Source: Oligoflexia bacterium (GTDB taxonomy: Bacteria > Bdellovibrionota > UBA1018). Taken from it: DNA of 64,000 nt. The position numbers and the translations under genes were made by a program. Location of the stretch: contig CAITVN010000194.1 in NCBI GenBank assembly GCA_903895855.1, positions 1 through 64,000 of the forward strand, given 5' to 3'. Under the pieces are notes generated by a model. That model saw only the letters and a program-made list of their open reading frames with translations. It made no database searches and was not told where the DNA came from. Below, in pieces: positions 9,690 through 17,802 of the stretch (position 1 is the first letter of the stretch; the number at the start of each line of letters is the position of its first letter).

Positions 9690-9987
9690 GTTCTCGTGTG
9701 TATGCACTTGACTTCAGCTGTACAGGCTAGTTTTAACGCCTTAAAAAAGGGTTCCTGGAAGCCGGAGGCGTCCTCACCGGTAAAACTTGAGTAGAGACTC
9801 CAAATTTTAGGGGCCAACATCGTGTTGTCGCCCGCGATGTCGCATCATGCGACGCGGGAGCCCTAAAATTTGGAGTCTCTACTCAAGTTTTACCGGTGAG
9901 GGACAGGTTAGGCATGGAGCCGCCCCTTTTTTAAGGCGTTAAAACTAGCCTGTACAGCTGGAGTTAAGTGCGCACGCAGGTGAATTT
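9688..9987 (+). repeat. Nested inverted-repeat element, copy 1
   Basis: A 300-base element. The outer arms are 9688-9751 and 9924-9987 (about the inner 40 bp nearly perfect, the foot with G-U-type mismatches). An internal loop follows (9752-9772 and 9901-9923). The inner arms 9773-9812 and 9861-9900 are a perfect 40-bp inverted repeat. The apex is 9810-9863. The apex folds as a three-way junction: hairpin CAAC/GTTG, the linker TCG, and stem CCCGC/GCGGG enclosing GTCGCA/TGCGAC. The apex recurs at 45564-45617 and, in a longer version, near 46901-46967, while the arms do not recur. There is no reading frame and no transposase. A structured RNA gene or a cruciform-forming DNA element are the main options. 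Confidence 0.85.
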
Positions 9988-10002
9988 TCGTTGACTTGGC
10001 TA

Positions 10003-10036
10003 GGATTTCTCATGGATTTCTCAAGGCGTGAGAAAT
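10003..10036. promoter_or_regulatory. Three-copy operator-like site before the HTH gene
   Basis: GGATTTCTCA occurs twice in direct orientation, 11 bases apart (10003-10012 and 10014-10023). The second copy is half of a perfect inverted repeat, ATTTCTCA / TGAGAAAT (10016-10036, 5-base spacer). One helical turn between copies is what a DNA-binding dimer array needs. The HTH protein encoded 108 bases downstream could bind here, but that is inference. Confidence 0.45.
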
Positions 10037-10143
10037 TGGCAAAAGGTAACTTTAGTGTAACTGTATGATAATATTGATTAAAAAAATAAATAACGCACTG
10101 AGTAAAATAAGACTAGAAAAGACCGTTATAGTGTGTCATATGT

Positions 10144-11250
10144 ATGGCCACTATGGCAAAAGTACTCGAAAATCAGTCGCAAGGAATTAGTCAACAAAAC
10201 GCATCCCACTCTACTAGGGTGCACAGTGAATCATTCTTGAAGCGCAAGTATGAACGCTGGGGAGAGTTTCTGAAACTGCGGCGTCAAGCCAAGTTTCGCT
10301 CGGCACGTGAGTTTTGCTCTAAAGAAGATTTGGGTATTAGTTATCCACAGTATTCGCGGTACGAGGCCGGTGATCAGCTACCTAGCCTTGAACATGCTCT
10401 TCAATTATGTCGCCTTTTATCGATACCGACACTTGAAGGCATTCTTGAATGGAACCGCGCTCAAATGGGCGAATCTAAAGCTGGCACAGAAGTCGATCAG
10501 CTATTAGCTAAAGTGAGAGCTTCGGCAATCGCTTCGCAAGAAAGCGCCGCCGGCGCGATCAATACAACCCTTTCGAAGAACTCGGGTTCAAAAAAATTGC
10601 CACTCCCACCTGAGGCGGTTTCTTTTGATGACGTCGTGGTCTTTAATCGAAGTCATTTGAAGGTTTTTGAGTCAGATTCTCGCTATCGCGATATTTTTAC
10701 TTATGTCAATTCATTCGCCCCTGAGTGGATTACGGCCGATGAAATCTCAAAGGTTCTTGCAATTGAGCCTGAGAAAATCGACGCCATGTTAGAACAACTC
10801 AACGATCTGGGTGTGATTCTCGTGGGTGGCGGAAAATGCCGAGCCACTAAGAGTAACTTCTACTTTCCAGATGATCCTGAGTTCTTCAATTTGCGAAACG
10901 CTAACGTCGAGCACAACGTTTCGAATTTGATGAAACAAATCACGCCAGAGTCGATCGAGAAGAGAGAGTCTTTTCGTGGTTTGATTTCACGTGAGTTCAG
11001 TCCTGAGCAATTCGCCCAGTTGTTGGGTAAAGTTGAAGAACTCATGAATGCTGGAATTTCTTTTCCGCAACCAAAAGATCCAGACCGCATCTACTCGATC
11101 TGTGTTCTTATGGGTGAGCGATTCAGAAGACCTCAAGCCCAGACGGCGATCGACGGTCAAACTTCGCAGCCAGGCCTCAAGACCCAATTGAATGCCAACG
11201 AAACTTCTGGCTCGAATTCAAGCACTGGACTTGACCGCAAGAGCGTTTGA
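10144..11250 (+). CDS. HTH (XRE-like) protein with a C-terminal effector-like domain
   Basis: 368 residues. Residues about 35-105 look like a lambda-repressor-type helix-turn-helix (RWGEFLKLRRQAKF ... YSRYEAGDQLPSLEHALQL). The rest (about 160-340) contains a winged-helix-like region (EWITADEISKVLAIEPEKID) and the stretch NVSNLMKQITPESIEKRES. This layout resembles the DUF4423/TIGR02147-type regulators, but the match is weak. The tail is Ser/Asn/Gly-rich. The start is ATG 10144 or ATG 10153; no strong ribosome site decides it. An operator-like array lies upstream, and the nucleoside transporter genes begin 15 bases downstream, so it may control them. Confidence 0.7.
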   Translation: MATMAKVLENQSQGISQQNASHSTRVHSESFLKRKYERWGEFLKLRRQAKFRSAREFCSKEDLGISYPQYSRYEAGDQLPSLEHALQLCRLLSIPTLEGILEWNRAQMGESKAGTEVDQLLAKVRASAIASQESAAGAINTTLSKNSGSKKLPLPPEAVSFDDVVVFNRSHLKVFESDSRYRDIFTYVNSFAPEWITADEISKVLAIEPEKIDAMLEQLNDLGVILVGGGKCRATKSNFYFPDDPEFFNLRNANVEHNVSNLMKQITPESIEKRESFRGLISREFSPEQFAQLLGKVEELMNAGISFPQPKDPDRIYSICVLMGERFRRPQAQTAIDGQTSQPGLKTQLNANETSGSNSSTGLDRKSV

Positions 11251-11265
11251 TTCTAAGTTTCGAGA

Positions 11266-12315
11266 ATGGAACATTTCTCGAGTAAAAACTTACCGAATTT
11301 GACTCAAAACCCGTTTCGCCCGCAATTGCGATTAAAGTTGGCGGTTTTAGCTAGCTTTACCCTCTTGTTGGCGATCACCTCTTACGCCAATGCGGCTTTA
11401 AAGGTCGGCATAGTGTTCGACCGTGGCGGCAAAGACGACAAGTCTTTCAATGCGTCTGCCTATAAAGGCGTTCTTGAAGCCGAAAAGCAGTTGAAAATTG
11501 AACTCAAATACGTTGAAGCCCAAGATGACAATGCTTTTGAAAGTTTACTCAGGGCGTTCGCCAAGAAAAAATTTGATCTCATCATTGGAGTCGGAATGTC
11601 TCAAGCTGAGGCGATCAAGAAAGTGGCTCCTCAGTTTCCTGAAGCTCATTTTGCCATTGTTGACGCTGAAGTGGCGGCTCCTAACGTCAGATCGCTGCTT
11701 TTTGAAGAGCACGAGGGGTCATATCTAGTGGGCGCGATTGCAGCGTTGACCAGCAAAACCGGAAAAGTAGGCTTTATTGGTGGGGTCGATTGCCCTCTCA
11801 TTCGTCGATTTGAATTGGGTTATAAAGAAGGGGCGAAAAAAGCGAATCCGAAAGTCGAAATTTCTTCAAATTTTGTCGGAGTGACGAGTGAAGCTTGGAA
11901 CAATCCTCCGAAAGCGAAAGAATTGGCCATTGCTCAGTATCAGTCAGGCGTTGATGTGATCTTTGCGGCGGCGGGTGCCTCGGGAAGCGGCTTGTTTGAT
12001 GCCGCCGAAGAAAAAAAGAAATTCGCCATTGGAGTCGATTCAAACCAGAATTGGGTAAAGCCCGGGTTGATTTTGACGAGTATGCTCAAACGGGTTGACG
12101 AGGCTGTGTTCTTGACTTGCAAAGACGCCGTAGAAGGCCATTTTACCCCAGGCATTGTTCGTTACGGGTTGCCGAATAATGGGGTTGGCTACGCCCTTGA
12201 TGAAAACAATAAGAAGGTTCTCACTGCTGATGTCATTAAAAAGGTAGAAGCCTTGAAGTCTGATATCATCGCCAAGAAAATTGTAGTTTCAGATTTTTAT
12301 ACGATCAAAAAGTGA
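11266..12315 (+). CDS. BMP-family substrate-binding protein of a nucleoside ABC importer
   Basis: 349 residues. The signal peptide (LAVLASFTLLLAITSYANA) ends near residue 43. The mature start LKVGIVFDRGGKDDKSFN is diagnostic of the BMP/Med/PnrA family, and GVGMSQAEAIKKVAPQFP and the Asp-rich ligand loop also fit. There is no lipobox, so it is probably a free periplasmic protein, whereas many relatives are lipoproteins. Characterised members bind purine and pyrimidine nucleosides. It heads a unit with an ATPase and two permeases; the ATPase begins 57 bases downstream. Confidence 0.9.
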   Translation: MEHFSSKNLPNLTQNPFRPQLRLKLAVLASFTLLLAITSYANAALKVGIVFDRGGKDDKSFNASAYKGVLEAEKQLKIELKYVEAQDDNAFESLLRAFAKKKFDLIIGVGMSQAEAIKKVAPQFPEAHFAIVDAEVAAPNVRSLLFEEHEGSYLVGAIAALTSKTGKVGFIGGVDCPLIRRFELGYKEGAKKANPKVEISSNFVGVTSEAWNNPPKAKELAIAQYQSGVDVIFAAAGASGSGLFDAAEEKKKFAIGVDSNQNWVKPGLILTSMLKRVDEAVFLTCKDAVEGHFTPGIVRYGLPNNGVGYALDENNKKVLTADVIKKVEALKSDIIAKKIVVSDFYTIKK

Positions 12316-12372
12316 AGTCTAAGTCGCACAATGGGTGAGACAGAGGGGGCGTGAACCTATCATGAACTTGTC

Positions 12373-13998
12373 ATGACTTTGCCAGGTGGTTTGCCAGGTG
12401 GTTTGCCAGGTGACGTATCGGGTGGCGTGCCTGAAATAGAATTCTGTGAGGTGCGAAAAGTTTTTCCGCATGTTGTTGCCAACGACGGGGTATCGTTCAG
12501 GGTGAATCGCGGCAGTATTCACGCGATCGTCGGTGAGAACGGTGCTGGTAAGTCAACCGCGATGAAGATTTTGTATGGCCTTTATCAGGCGGACTCAGGA
12601 AATGTAAAAATTCGCGGAAAAGTGGCTCATTTCAGTGGCCCTCGAGACGCGCTGGCCTGGCGTATCGGAATGGTTCATCAGCATTTTATGCTGTCGGCGA
12701 GCCATTCGGCACTCGATAACGTGATACTGGGAAGTGAACCCACTCGCACTCGATTTTTACCCAATTCACTGCGCACGATCGATCGAAGCCAAGTACTTCG
12801 TGATCTAGAAAAAATCAGCCAAGAGTATGGTTTTGTGGTGCCGTGGACGGAGCCCGTAGCGAATCTTTCAGTAGGGGTTCAGCAGCGAATTGAGATCATT
12901 AAGTTATTGGTTAAGAATTCTGAAATTCTCATTTTAGATGAACCCACGGCGGTATTAACTCCTCAAGAAACCGATGATCTTTTTGCTCGCCTGAAACAAA
13001 TGGTGAAGCAAGGCAAAACGGTTTTGGTCATCACTCACAAACTCAGAGAAGTAATCGATTTTGCCGATTCGGTGACTGTTTTTCGACAAGGTCGCGTGGT
13101 GGGCAATCACTTGGTTAAAGAAATTACCCTAGGTAGCTTAGCTGAAGAAATGGTGGGTAGAAAAGTAAAATCGGTTCGGGCAAGCGGGCCAGTCGAAACT
13201 TCAGATCAGGTAGCCAGGCCCGAGAGTACGACGTTGGCCCTTGAGTTTTCGCAGGTCACCGTTTTACCCCACGATTCGAAAAAAGCTTTGTTGAGTCAAT
13301 TGAGTTTTCGGGTCAAAGCTGGTGAAATTCTAGGAATTGCCGGCGTCGAAGGTAACGGGCAAAGTGAGGTTTTGACGGCCGTTTTACAGCCGAAGACCCT
13401 ATCGGGGCGCTTGAGTGGCGAAATTAAGTTTTTCGGTGAACCGACTGTGAATCTCTCTGCGCTTGAAATGAGAAAAAGAGGGCTGGCGTTTATTTCTGAT
13501 GATCGACACCGTGAATCGGTGTTGCTTGACCATTCGTTGATTTTCAATCGCCTTCTTGGGTTTCAGTTTAAAGAAAAGTACATCACGCGAGCTGGCAACG
13601 TTCGCTGGGCAGAGGTGAGTAAAGACACCGAGCGCTTGATTGAAGAGTTTGATGTGCGTCCGCGCGAAGCAGAAAATCTGATGAGTGCTCTGTCGGGCGG
13701 AAATCAACAGAAATTTGTCATTGGGCGTGAAGTCGAATTTTCGCCACGCTTCTTGGTGGCCGCTCAACCCACTAGAGGGGTCGATATTGGAGCGATTGAA
13801 GCCATTCATACCCGTCTACGTGAAGTTCGCAATTCGGGAATAGGTATTTTACTCATTTCTTCTGAGTTAGAAGAAATTTTAGCACTCTCAGATCGGATCA
13901 TTGTGCTTTGTGATGGAAGATTCATGGGCGAATACGACCCCAAGGCCGTCACTGAAAAAGAACTGGGCTTAGCGATGGGAGGAGCGAAGAATGGCTGA
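12373..13998 (+). CDS. Nucleoside ABC importer, double ATP-binding subunit
   Basis: 541 residues, the usual length for the sugar/nucleoside-type tandem ATPase. The first domain has Walker A GENGAGKST, Q-loop HQHFML, signature LSVGVQQR and Walker B ILILDEPTAVL. The second domain has a degenerate Walker A GVEGNGQSE, signature LSGGNQQK and Walker B FLVAAQPTRGVD, as is normal for this subfamily. ATP hydrolysis on the cytoplasmic side drives import through the two permeases that follow. The N-terminus is odd: a 12-base tandem repeat encodes LPGG units before the first beta-strand. The start may therefore vary or be further downstream. It overlaps the next gene by 8 bases. Confidence 0.93.
   Translation: MTLPGGLPGGLPGDVSGGVPEIEFCEVRKVFPHVVANDGVSFRVNRGSIHAIVGENGAGKSTAMKILYGLYQADSGNVKIRGKVAHFSGPRDALAWRIGMVHQHFMLSASHSALDNVILGSEPTRTRFLPNSLRTIDRSQVLRDLEKISQEYGFVVPWTEPVANLSVGVQQRIEIIKLLVKNSEILILDEPTAVLTPQETDDLFARLKQMVKQGKTVLVITHKLREVIDFADSVTVFRQGRVVGNHLVKEITLGSLAEEMVGRKVKSVRASGPVETSDQVARPESTTLALEFSQVTVLPHDSKKALLSQLSFRVKAGEILGIAGVEGNGQSEVLTAVLQPKTLSGRLSGEIKFFGEPTVNLSALEMRKRGLAFISDDRHRESVLLDHSLIFNRLLGFQFKEKYITRAGNVRWAEVSKDTERLIEEFDVRPREAENLMSALSGGNQQKFVIGREVEFSPRFLVAAQPTRGVDIGAIEAIHTRLREVRNSGIGILLISSELEEILALSDRIIVLCDGRFMGEYDPKAVTEKELGLAMGGAKNG
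12379..12414 (+). repeat. 12-bp tandem repeat inside a coding start region
   Basis: Three head-to-tail units of TTGCCAGGTGGT (the last with one change) encode Leu-Pro-Gly-Gly repeats at residues 3-14 of the ABC ATPase. The unit length is a multiple of three, so a gain or loss keeps the frame. Confidence 0.85.
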
Positions 13999-15109
13999 CG
14001 GTGAAATCAAACTGAACAGTAGCCCGCCTCGCAGTCACCGATCACGGTATTCGGTGAGCCTCAAAATCCAGGCGCTTTTGCGCTCGATAGTCTCAGTGGT
14101 AGTTGGCCTGTCGCTGGGATTATTGGTGACTGCGGTTGCCGGTGAAAATCCGATTCGGGTTTTGGGTATTCTAGCAAAAGGGTCGTTCGGGTCGGTCTAC
14201 GATTTTTCAATGACGTTGTTTTATTCAGCTCCATTGGTACTTTCGGGTTTGTCGGTCGCCATGGCATTTCAATGCGGGTTATTTAATATTGGTGCCGAGG
14301 GGCAGTTGACGGCCTCGGCGCTCGCTGCTGCCGCCGCCGGAATCGCTTGGAAACAGAGCTTTGGTTTGAACTTAGGCTGGGTCGGTCAGTCGACTGGAGT
14401 TTTGTTTTGTCTTTTTGCCGGCTTCTTGGCTGGGGCTTTTGTTGGCTGGATACCTGGCATTCTCAAGGCCAAGCGTCAGAGCCACGAAGTCATCAATACG
14501 ATCATGCTCAATTTCATAGTGACCAGTTTCACCAGTTGGGTGGCTTTGTATTGGTTGAAAAATCCCGACAGTCAAAATCCAGAGACTGCCGAAATTTCGC
14601 GGGCACTTTTTTTTGCTCCAGCCGCATGGGCTGGGGGGGCACCGTTATCCTACGCACTTTTGCTGGCTCCCATTGCCGTTTTTGTTGTCTGGTGGGTGAT
14701 TTTTCGAACTCGACTGGGGTTTGAAATCAGAGCGGTAGGGGCTAATCCAGATGCCGCGAGGGCCGGTGGTATTTCAGTTGAGCGTACCCAGATTATTGCG
14801 ATGACTTTGGCTGGCGCTATTGCGGCCAGTGTCGGTGTGATCGAGGTGCTCGGAAATTCAGCTAAGTTCAAAGTTGGGTTTTCGCCAGGGTTTGGGTTTA
14901 CGGGTATTGCGGTTGCATTGCTTGGGCGCAATCACCCTGTAGGGGTTTTGGCCTCGGGATTGTTGTTTGGTGCACTTCACAAAGGTTCAGGTGATCTTGA
15001 TTTTGAAACCGAGAATGTCACTCGTGACTTGGCTCAAATATTACAGGCGCTGGTGATCTTGTCGGTCTGTGCCGAAGGGCTTTGGAGGTGGATAAAGTGG
15101 AAACGTTGA
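13991..15109 (+). CDS. Nucleoside ABC importer permease 1
   Basis: 372 residues with about ten hydrophobic segments after a charged 25-residue N-terminus. The segment LFNIGAEGQLTASALAAA is the conserved loop of the BPD_transp_2 permeases of sugar and nucleoside importers. The later stretch RAVGANPDAARAGGISV is the cytoplasmic coupling motif of this class. It forms a heterodimeric channel with the next gene product. GGGAGGAGCGAAG gives a strong ribosome site despite the 8-base overlap with the ATPase gene. The 3' end overlaps permease 2 by 13 bases, which suggests translational coupling. Confidence 0.92.
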   Translation: MADGEIKLNSSPPRSHRSRYSVSLKIQALLRSIVSVVVGLSLGLLVTAVAGENPIRVLGILAKGSFGSVYDFSMTLFYSAPLVLSGLSVAMAFQCGLFNIGAEGQLTASALAAAAAGIAWKQSFGLNLGWVGQSTGVLFCLFAGFLAGAFVGWIPGILKAKRQSHEVINTIMLNFIVTSFTSWVALYWLKNPDSQNPETAEISRALFFAPAAWAGGAPLSYALLLAPIAVFVVWWVIFRTRLGFEIRAVGANPDAARAGGISVERTQIIAMTLAGAIAASVGVIEVLGNSAKFKVGFSPGFGFTGIAVALLGRNHPVGVLASGLLFGALHKGSGDLDFETENVTRDLAQILQALVILSVCAEGLWRWIKWKR

Positions 15110-15999
15110 TCACGATTCTAGAATCAACCCTGCGGGTTTCGACGCCACTGATTTTTGCGGCTCTGGGCGGGCTCTTGAGTGAGCGTGCCGGGGTCGTCAA
15201 TATTGCGCTAGAAGGTTTTATGTCGATCGGGGCATTTGCAGGTGTCGCAATCGCCCTTTTTATTTCAGGTAGCTCGAATGGCAGTATGATTGGGGTTTCG
15301 AGTTATCTTGGTTTTTTTCTAGCAGGAGTCGCTGGCGCTGTCTTTGCTTCATTCTACGCGTTAATGGTAATCAAATTTCGAGCCGATCAAATCGTTTCAG
15401 GTACGGCGATGAATATGCTCGCACTGGGATTGATTCCATTTCTCAATAAGATTTGGTATTCATCTACGGGCAATACGCCGAGTTTAGAAATGTCATCGAG
15501 GCTAGTCTTACTGCCTACCGTTTTGGCAGTTGTGTTGACGTTTATTTTACAGTGGTGGTTGAAAAAAACCCCGAGTGGCCTTTGGTGGGAATTTGCTGGC
15601 GAAAAACCCGAGGCCCTTGAAGCCTCAGGCGTTTCGGTGCGAGCAGTTCGCTGGGTGGGTGTTTTGATGAGTGGCTTTTTGGCAGGATTGGGGGGCGCAA
15701 CGCTTTCGATGTGCTTGTCTTCGTCTTACTCTCGCGGAATGGTGGCCGGGCGCGGATTCATGGCTTTGGCTGCACTCATTTTCGGCGGGTGGCGCCCGAT
15801 TCCGGTCACTCTGGCGTGCTTACTGTTTGGTTTGGTTGAGGCCCTGCAGATTCGCCTGCAAGGCGTGATTGCGTTTGGAACCGAGCCCGTGCCGGTGCAG
15901 TTCATTCAAATGATTCCGTACGTTGCGACCATGGTGATTTTGGCGATTCAAATCAGTAAAAAGAGACAAGCGCCACGATCACTTGGCTTGCCCTTTTGA
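15097..15999 (+). CDS. Nucleoside ABC importer permease 2
   Basis: About 300 residues, polytopic. The conserved N-terminal part TPLIFAALGGLLSERAGVVN followed by IALEGFM is diagnostic for the second permease of BMP-type importers. I prefer the GTG at 15097, because GGAGG lies 8 bases upstream of it; the TTG at 15082 lies too close to the same site. The coupling loop EKPEALEASGVSVRAVRW is present. It completes the binding protein, ATPase, permease, permease set, so the importer looks intact. A probable outer-membrane protein starts 45 bases after its stop. Confidence 0.92.
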   Translation: METLITILESTLRVSTPLIFAALGGLLSERAGVVNIALEGFMSIGAFAGVAIALFISGSSNGSMIGVSSYLGFFLAGVAGAVFASFYALMVIKFRADQIVSGTAMNMLALGLIPFLNKIWYSSTGNTPSLEMSSRLVLLPTVLAVVLTFILQWWLKKTPSGLWWEFAGEKPEALEASGVSVRAVRWVGVLMSGFLAGLGGATLSMCLSSSYSRGMVAGRGFMALAALIFGGWRPIPVTLACLLFGLVEALQIRLQGVIAFGTEPVPVQFIQMIPYVATMVILAIQISKKRQAPRSLGLPF

Positions 16000-16043
16000 G
16001 TGCGCTCCACTATTCTTTGAATATCAATAGGAGCGCTCAAATC

Positions 16044-16826
16044 ATGTTATTTTCTCAATTAAGTAAATCACCTCGGTTTTGGGTTGCGTTGGCCAGTCTC
16101 GTCGTAGTCTTTGTTTTATCTGAGAAGGCGCCTCAAGCCGCGACTGATTTTTCAACGTTGAATCAAGTTGCTGTCGATGCTCTAGTGCAGACCGGTGCCC
16201 TTGAGTTTGATTTTCGACCGATGGTTTCGGCGTATCCGCTCGGCAGTATGGTCGGAGTCGATTTGGGTTTAGACACAACATTCGTCGGTCGCCCAAAAGC
16301 ATTTGTCGATGCCATGACTAGCGTGTCAGGAAATTCAAATGTGTCGATTCCACCGCTTCCTCGGTTGAATTTACATAAAGGGTTGCCTTGGGGAATTGAT
16401 GTTGGGTTTAGCTACATGGGTTATCAAGGTAATAGCGTTACGGGGTTTGATCTGAAGTGGGCACTACTCTCAGGATCAATTGTTTCGCCAGCGCTGGCTT
16501 TGCGGGCCAGCTATAACTCGCTCGTGAGTCCTTTGGTCTACGTTTCTGCTCGCACGTCAAAATTCGATGTTTTGGTTTCGCAAAATATCACTCCATTTTT
16601 TTCGCCTTATCTCGGTGGGGGTATGCAGATCTACTCGGGATCGATTGATGTGCCAGCTGATGCGATTGGATTACCCATTGGGATCGTAGGGCAAAGCAAC
16701 GGATCAGCGCCCCATGTCTTTGCTGGGTTGCCAATCAATCTTTTTATTTTGCGCCTAACTGGTGAGTACGACCATAGCTTTCTTACGGGTGGGTCGTTTG
16801 CTTCTAAAGTGAGTTTAGCGTTTTGA
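16044..16826 (+). CDS. Probable outer-membrane beta-barrel protein
   Basis: About 260 residues from the ATG at 16044, which has TAGGAGC upstream; an upstream TTG in the same frame lacks a ribosome site. The signal peptide (FWVALASLVVVFVLSEKAPQ) ends before ATDFS. The mature part is rich in Gly, aromatic residues and alternating strands (WGIDVGFSYMGYQG, LGGGMQIYSG) and ends in KVSLAF, a typical barrel-terminal signal with C-terminal phenylalanine. I recognise no exact family. Its place right after the nucleoside importer suggests an outer-membrane pore for the same substrates, in the manner of Tsx, but there is no sequence proof. Confidence 0.75.
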   Translation: MLFSQLSKSPRFWVALASLVVVFVLSEKAPQAATDFSTLNQVAVDALVQTGALEFDFRPMVSAYPLGSMVGVDLGLDTTFVGRPKAFVDAMTSVSGNSNVSIPPLPRLNLHKGLPWGIDVGFSYMGYQGNSVTGFDLKWALLSGSIVSPALALRASYNSLVSPLVYVSARTSKFDVLVSQNITPFFSPYLGGGMQIYSGSIDVPADAIGLPIGIVGQSNGSAPHVFAGLPINLFILRLTGEYDHSFLTGGSFASKVSLAF

Positions 16827-16828
16827 CA

Positions 16829-16848
16829 GCCACAGTGAAACCTGTGGC
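16829..16848. other. 7-bp hairpin after the barrel gene
   Basis: GCCACAG and CTGTGGC pair around a 6-base loop just after the stop codon. No T-run follows on either strand, so it is not a classical intrinsic terminator. It could still end or protect the transcript. Confidence 0.4.
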
Positions 16849-16870
16849 CCAAAAAAGTGAGGCATGAACA

Positions 16871-17791
16871 ATGAAAAAAAATCTGTCGTTACTTTTGGTT
16901 TCGATTTTTCTGAGCTCGTGCGAGTTTAAGGGCAGTTTTCGCGAAAAAATTGAAGCTTGGGTGAAAGCACCTGCGAGTGACGCGGGAGCGGTGGGCCAGT
17001 CTAATTCTCAGGCCACTCCGCCCCCTTCGGCTTCTGAGGTTCCGCTTGCCTCGCCGGCAGGGGGTGCTCCGGCATTATCGCGCGCTGAGCAGGCTAAGCG
17101 AAATTCTGAAATTTTGGGTGAAATTCACCGCGTTGTCTTCGTCGAAGAAGCAACTGATGCTTCGAGTTTTGGAAACATGGTTGATAGCATGAATCAAGGA
17201 GCTTCACTCGAAGGAGTTTATAATGGATACGTGCATTCGAGTGCGTATAAAGAAAAAGAAAAAAAATCACCTGTGATCACCCCTGATGGTTTAAAAGTGT
17301 TCGTCGAAGAGCTCGTTGAGCTTGAAGTTGAATTAGAGGCTCCGACTGAGTTTGATTTGGTTGAGGGTGAATTGCTTCCGAATCGCATGAAGGCTCCTGA
17401 ACGACCGAAACAACTTGATTTCGATAGAGCACCGAGCCCTTCGCCAGGAGTCGGTCAAGAAAACTTGAAGAAAGCGCTAACCGAAAAATACCTTGGGGTT
17501 TTTGTTGGACAGTCGGTGTTTGCCCTCAAAAGAATTTTGGGCGACGAAGCTTTGATGGTCGCAGCGAATAAGAGGGCGGCCGCTTCGCAGTTCGCAAGCT
17601 GGTATGCGAAGTGGGTTGTGCGAATTCATTCTCGAAAAATCGATTTTGGTCTTGAACTGAGAAACCGCGCAGACGAGGGGTTTCATTTTGCTTGGGCTTT
17701 GAAACAAGATTCAGATGTCGTTCAATGGGAAATCCTAAATCGGGTGCACCGAATTTTGAACCCTTACCACATTAGCCGAAAACACGAATAG
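16871..17791 (+). CDS. Lipoprotein of unknown function
   Basis: 306 residues. The N-terminus MKKNLSLLLVSIFLSSC is a lipoprotein signal with lipobox LSSC, so it should be anchored by a lipidated Cys17. A Pro/Ser/Ala-rich linker (residues about 40-70) leads to helical segments. RVVFVEEATDASSFGNMVD and the nearby SLEGVYNGYVHSSAYKE vaguely recall DUF4214-type helical domains, but I cannot support that assignment. A GAGG ribosome site is present. It lies 11 bases before the BKACE gene and is probably co-transcribed with it. Confidence 0.75.
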   Translation: MKKNLSLLLVSIFLSSCEFKGSFREKIEAWVKAPASDAGAVGQSNSQATPPPSASEVPLASPAGGAPALSRAEQAKRNSEILGEIHRVVFVEEATDASSFGNMVDSMNQGASLEGVYNGYVHSSAYKEKEKKSPVITPDGLKVFVEELVELEVELEAPTEFDLVEGELLPNRMKAPERPKQLDFDRAPSPSPGVGQENLKKALTEKYLGVFVGQSVFALKRILGDEALMVAANKRAAASQFASWYAKWVVRIHSRKIDFGLELRNRADEGFHFAWALKQDSDVVQWEILNRVHRILNPYHISRKHE

Positions 17792-17802
17792 AGGAGTCAG
17801 TT

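Noticed and set aside
9688..9987. Ordinary intrinsic terminator
   Set aside because: The stems are 30-64 bp, nested, capped by a conserved junction, and not followed by a clean T-run. Terminators do not carry a conserved apex with variable arms.
9688..9987. Retron or integron attC-like site
   Set aside because: No reverse transcriptase, integrase or conserved RYYYAAC/GTTRRRY ends are visible anywhere in the window. The apex does not match either class as I know them.
16829..16848. Intrinsic terminator after the barrel gene
   Set aside because: The stem is good, but A's and not T's follow on the transcribed strand.
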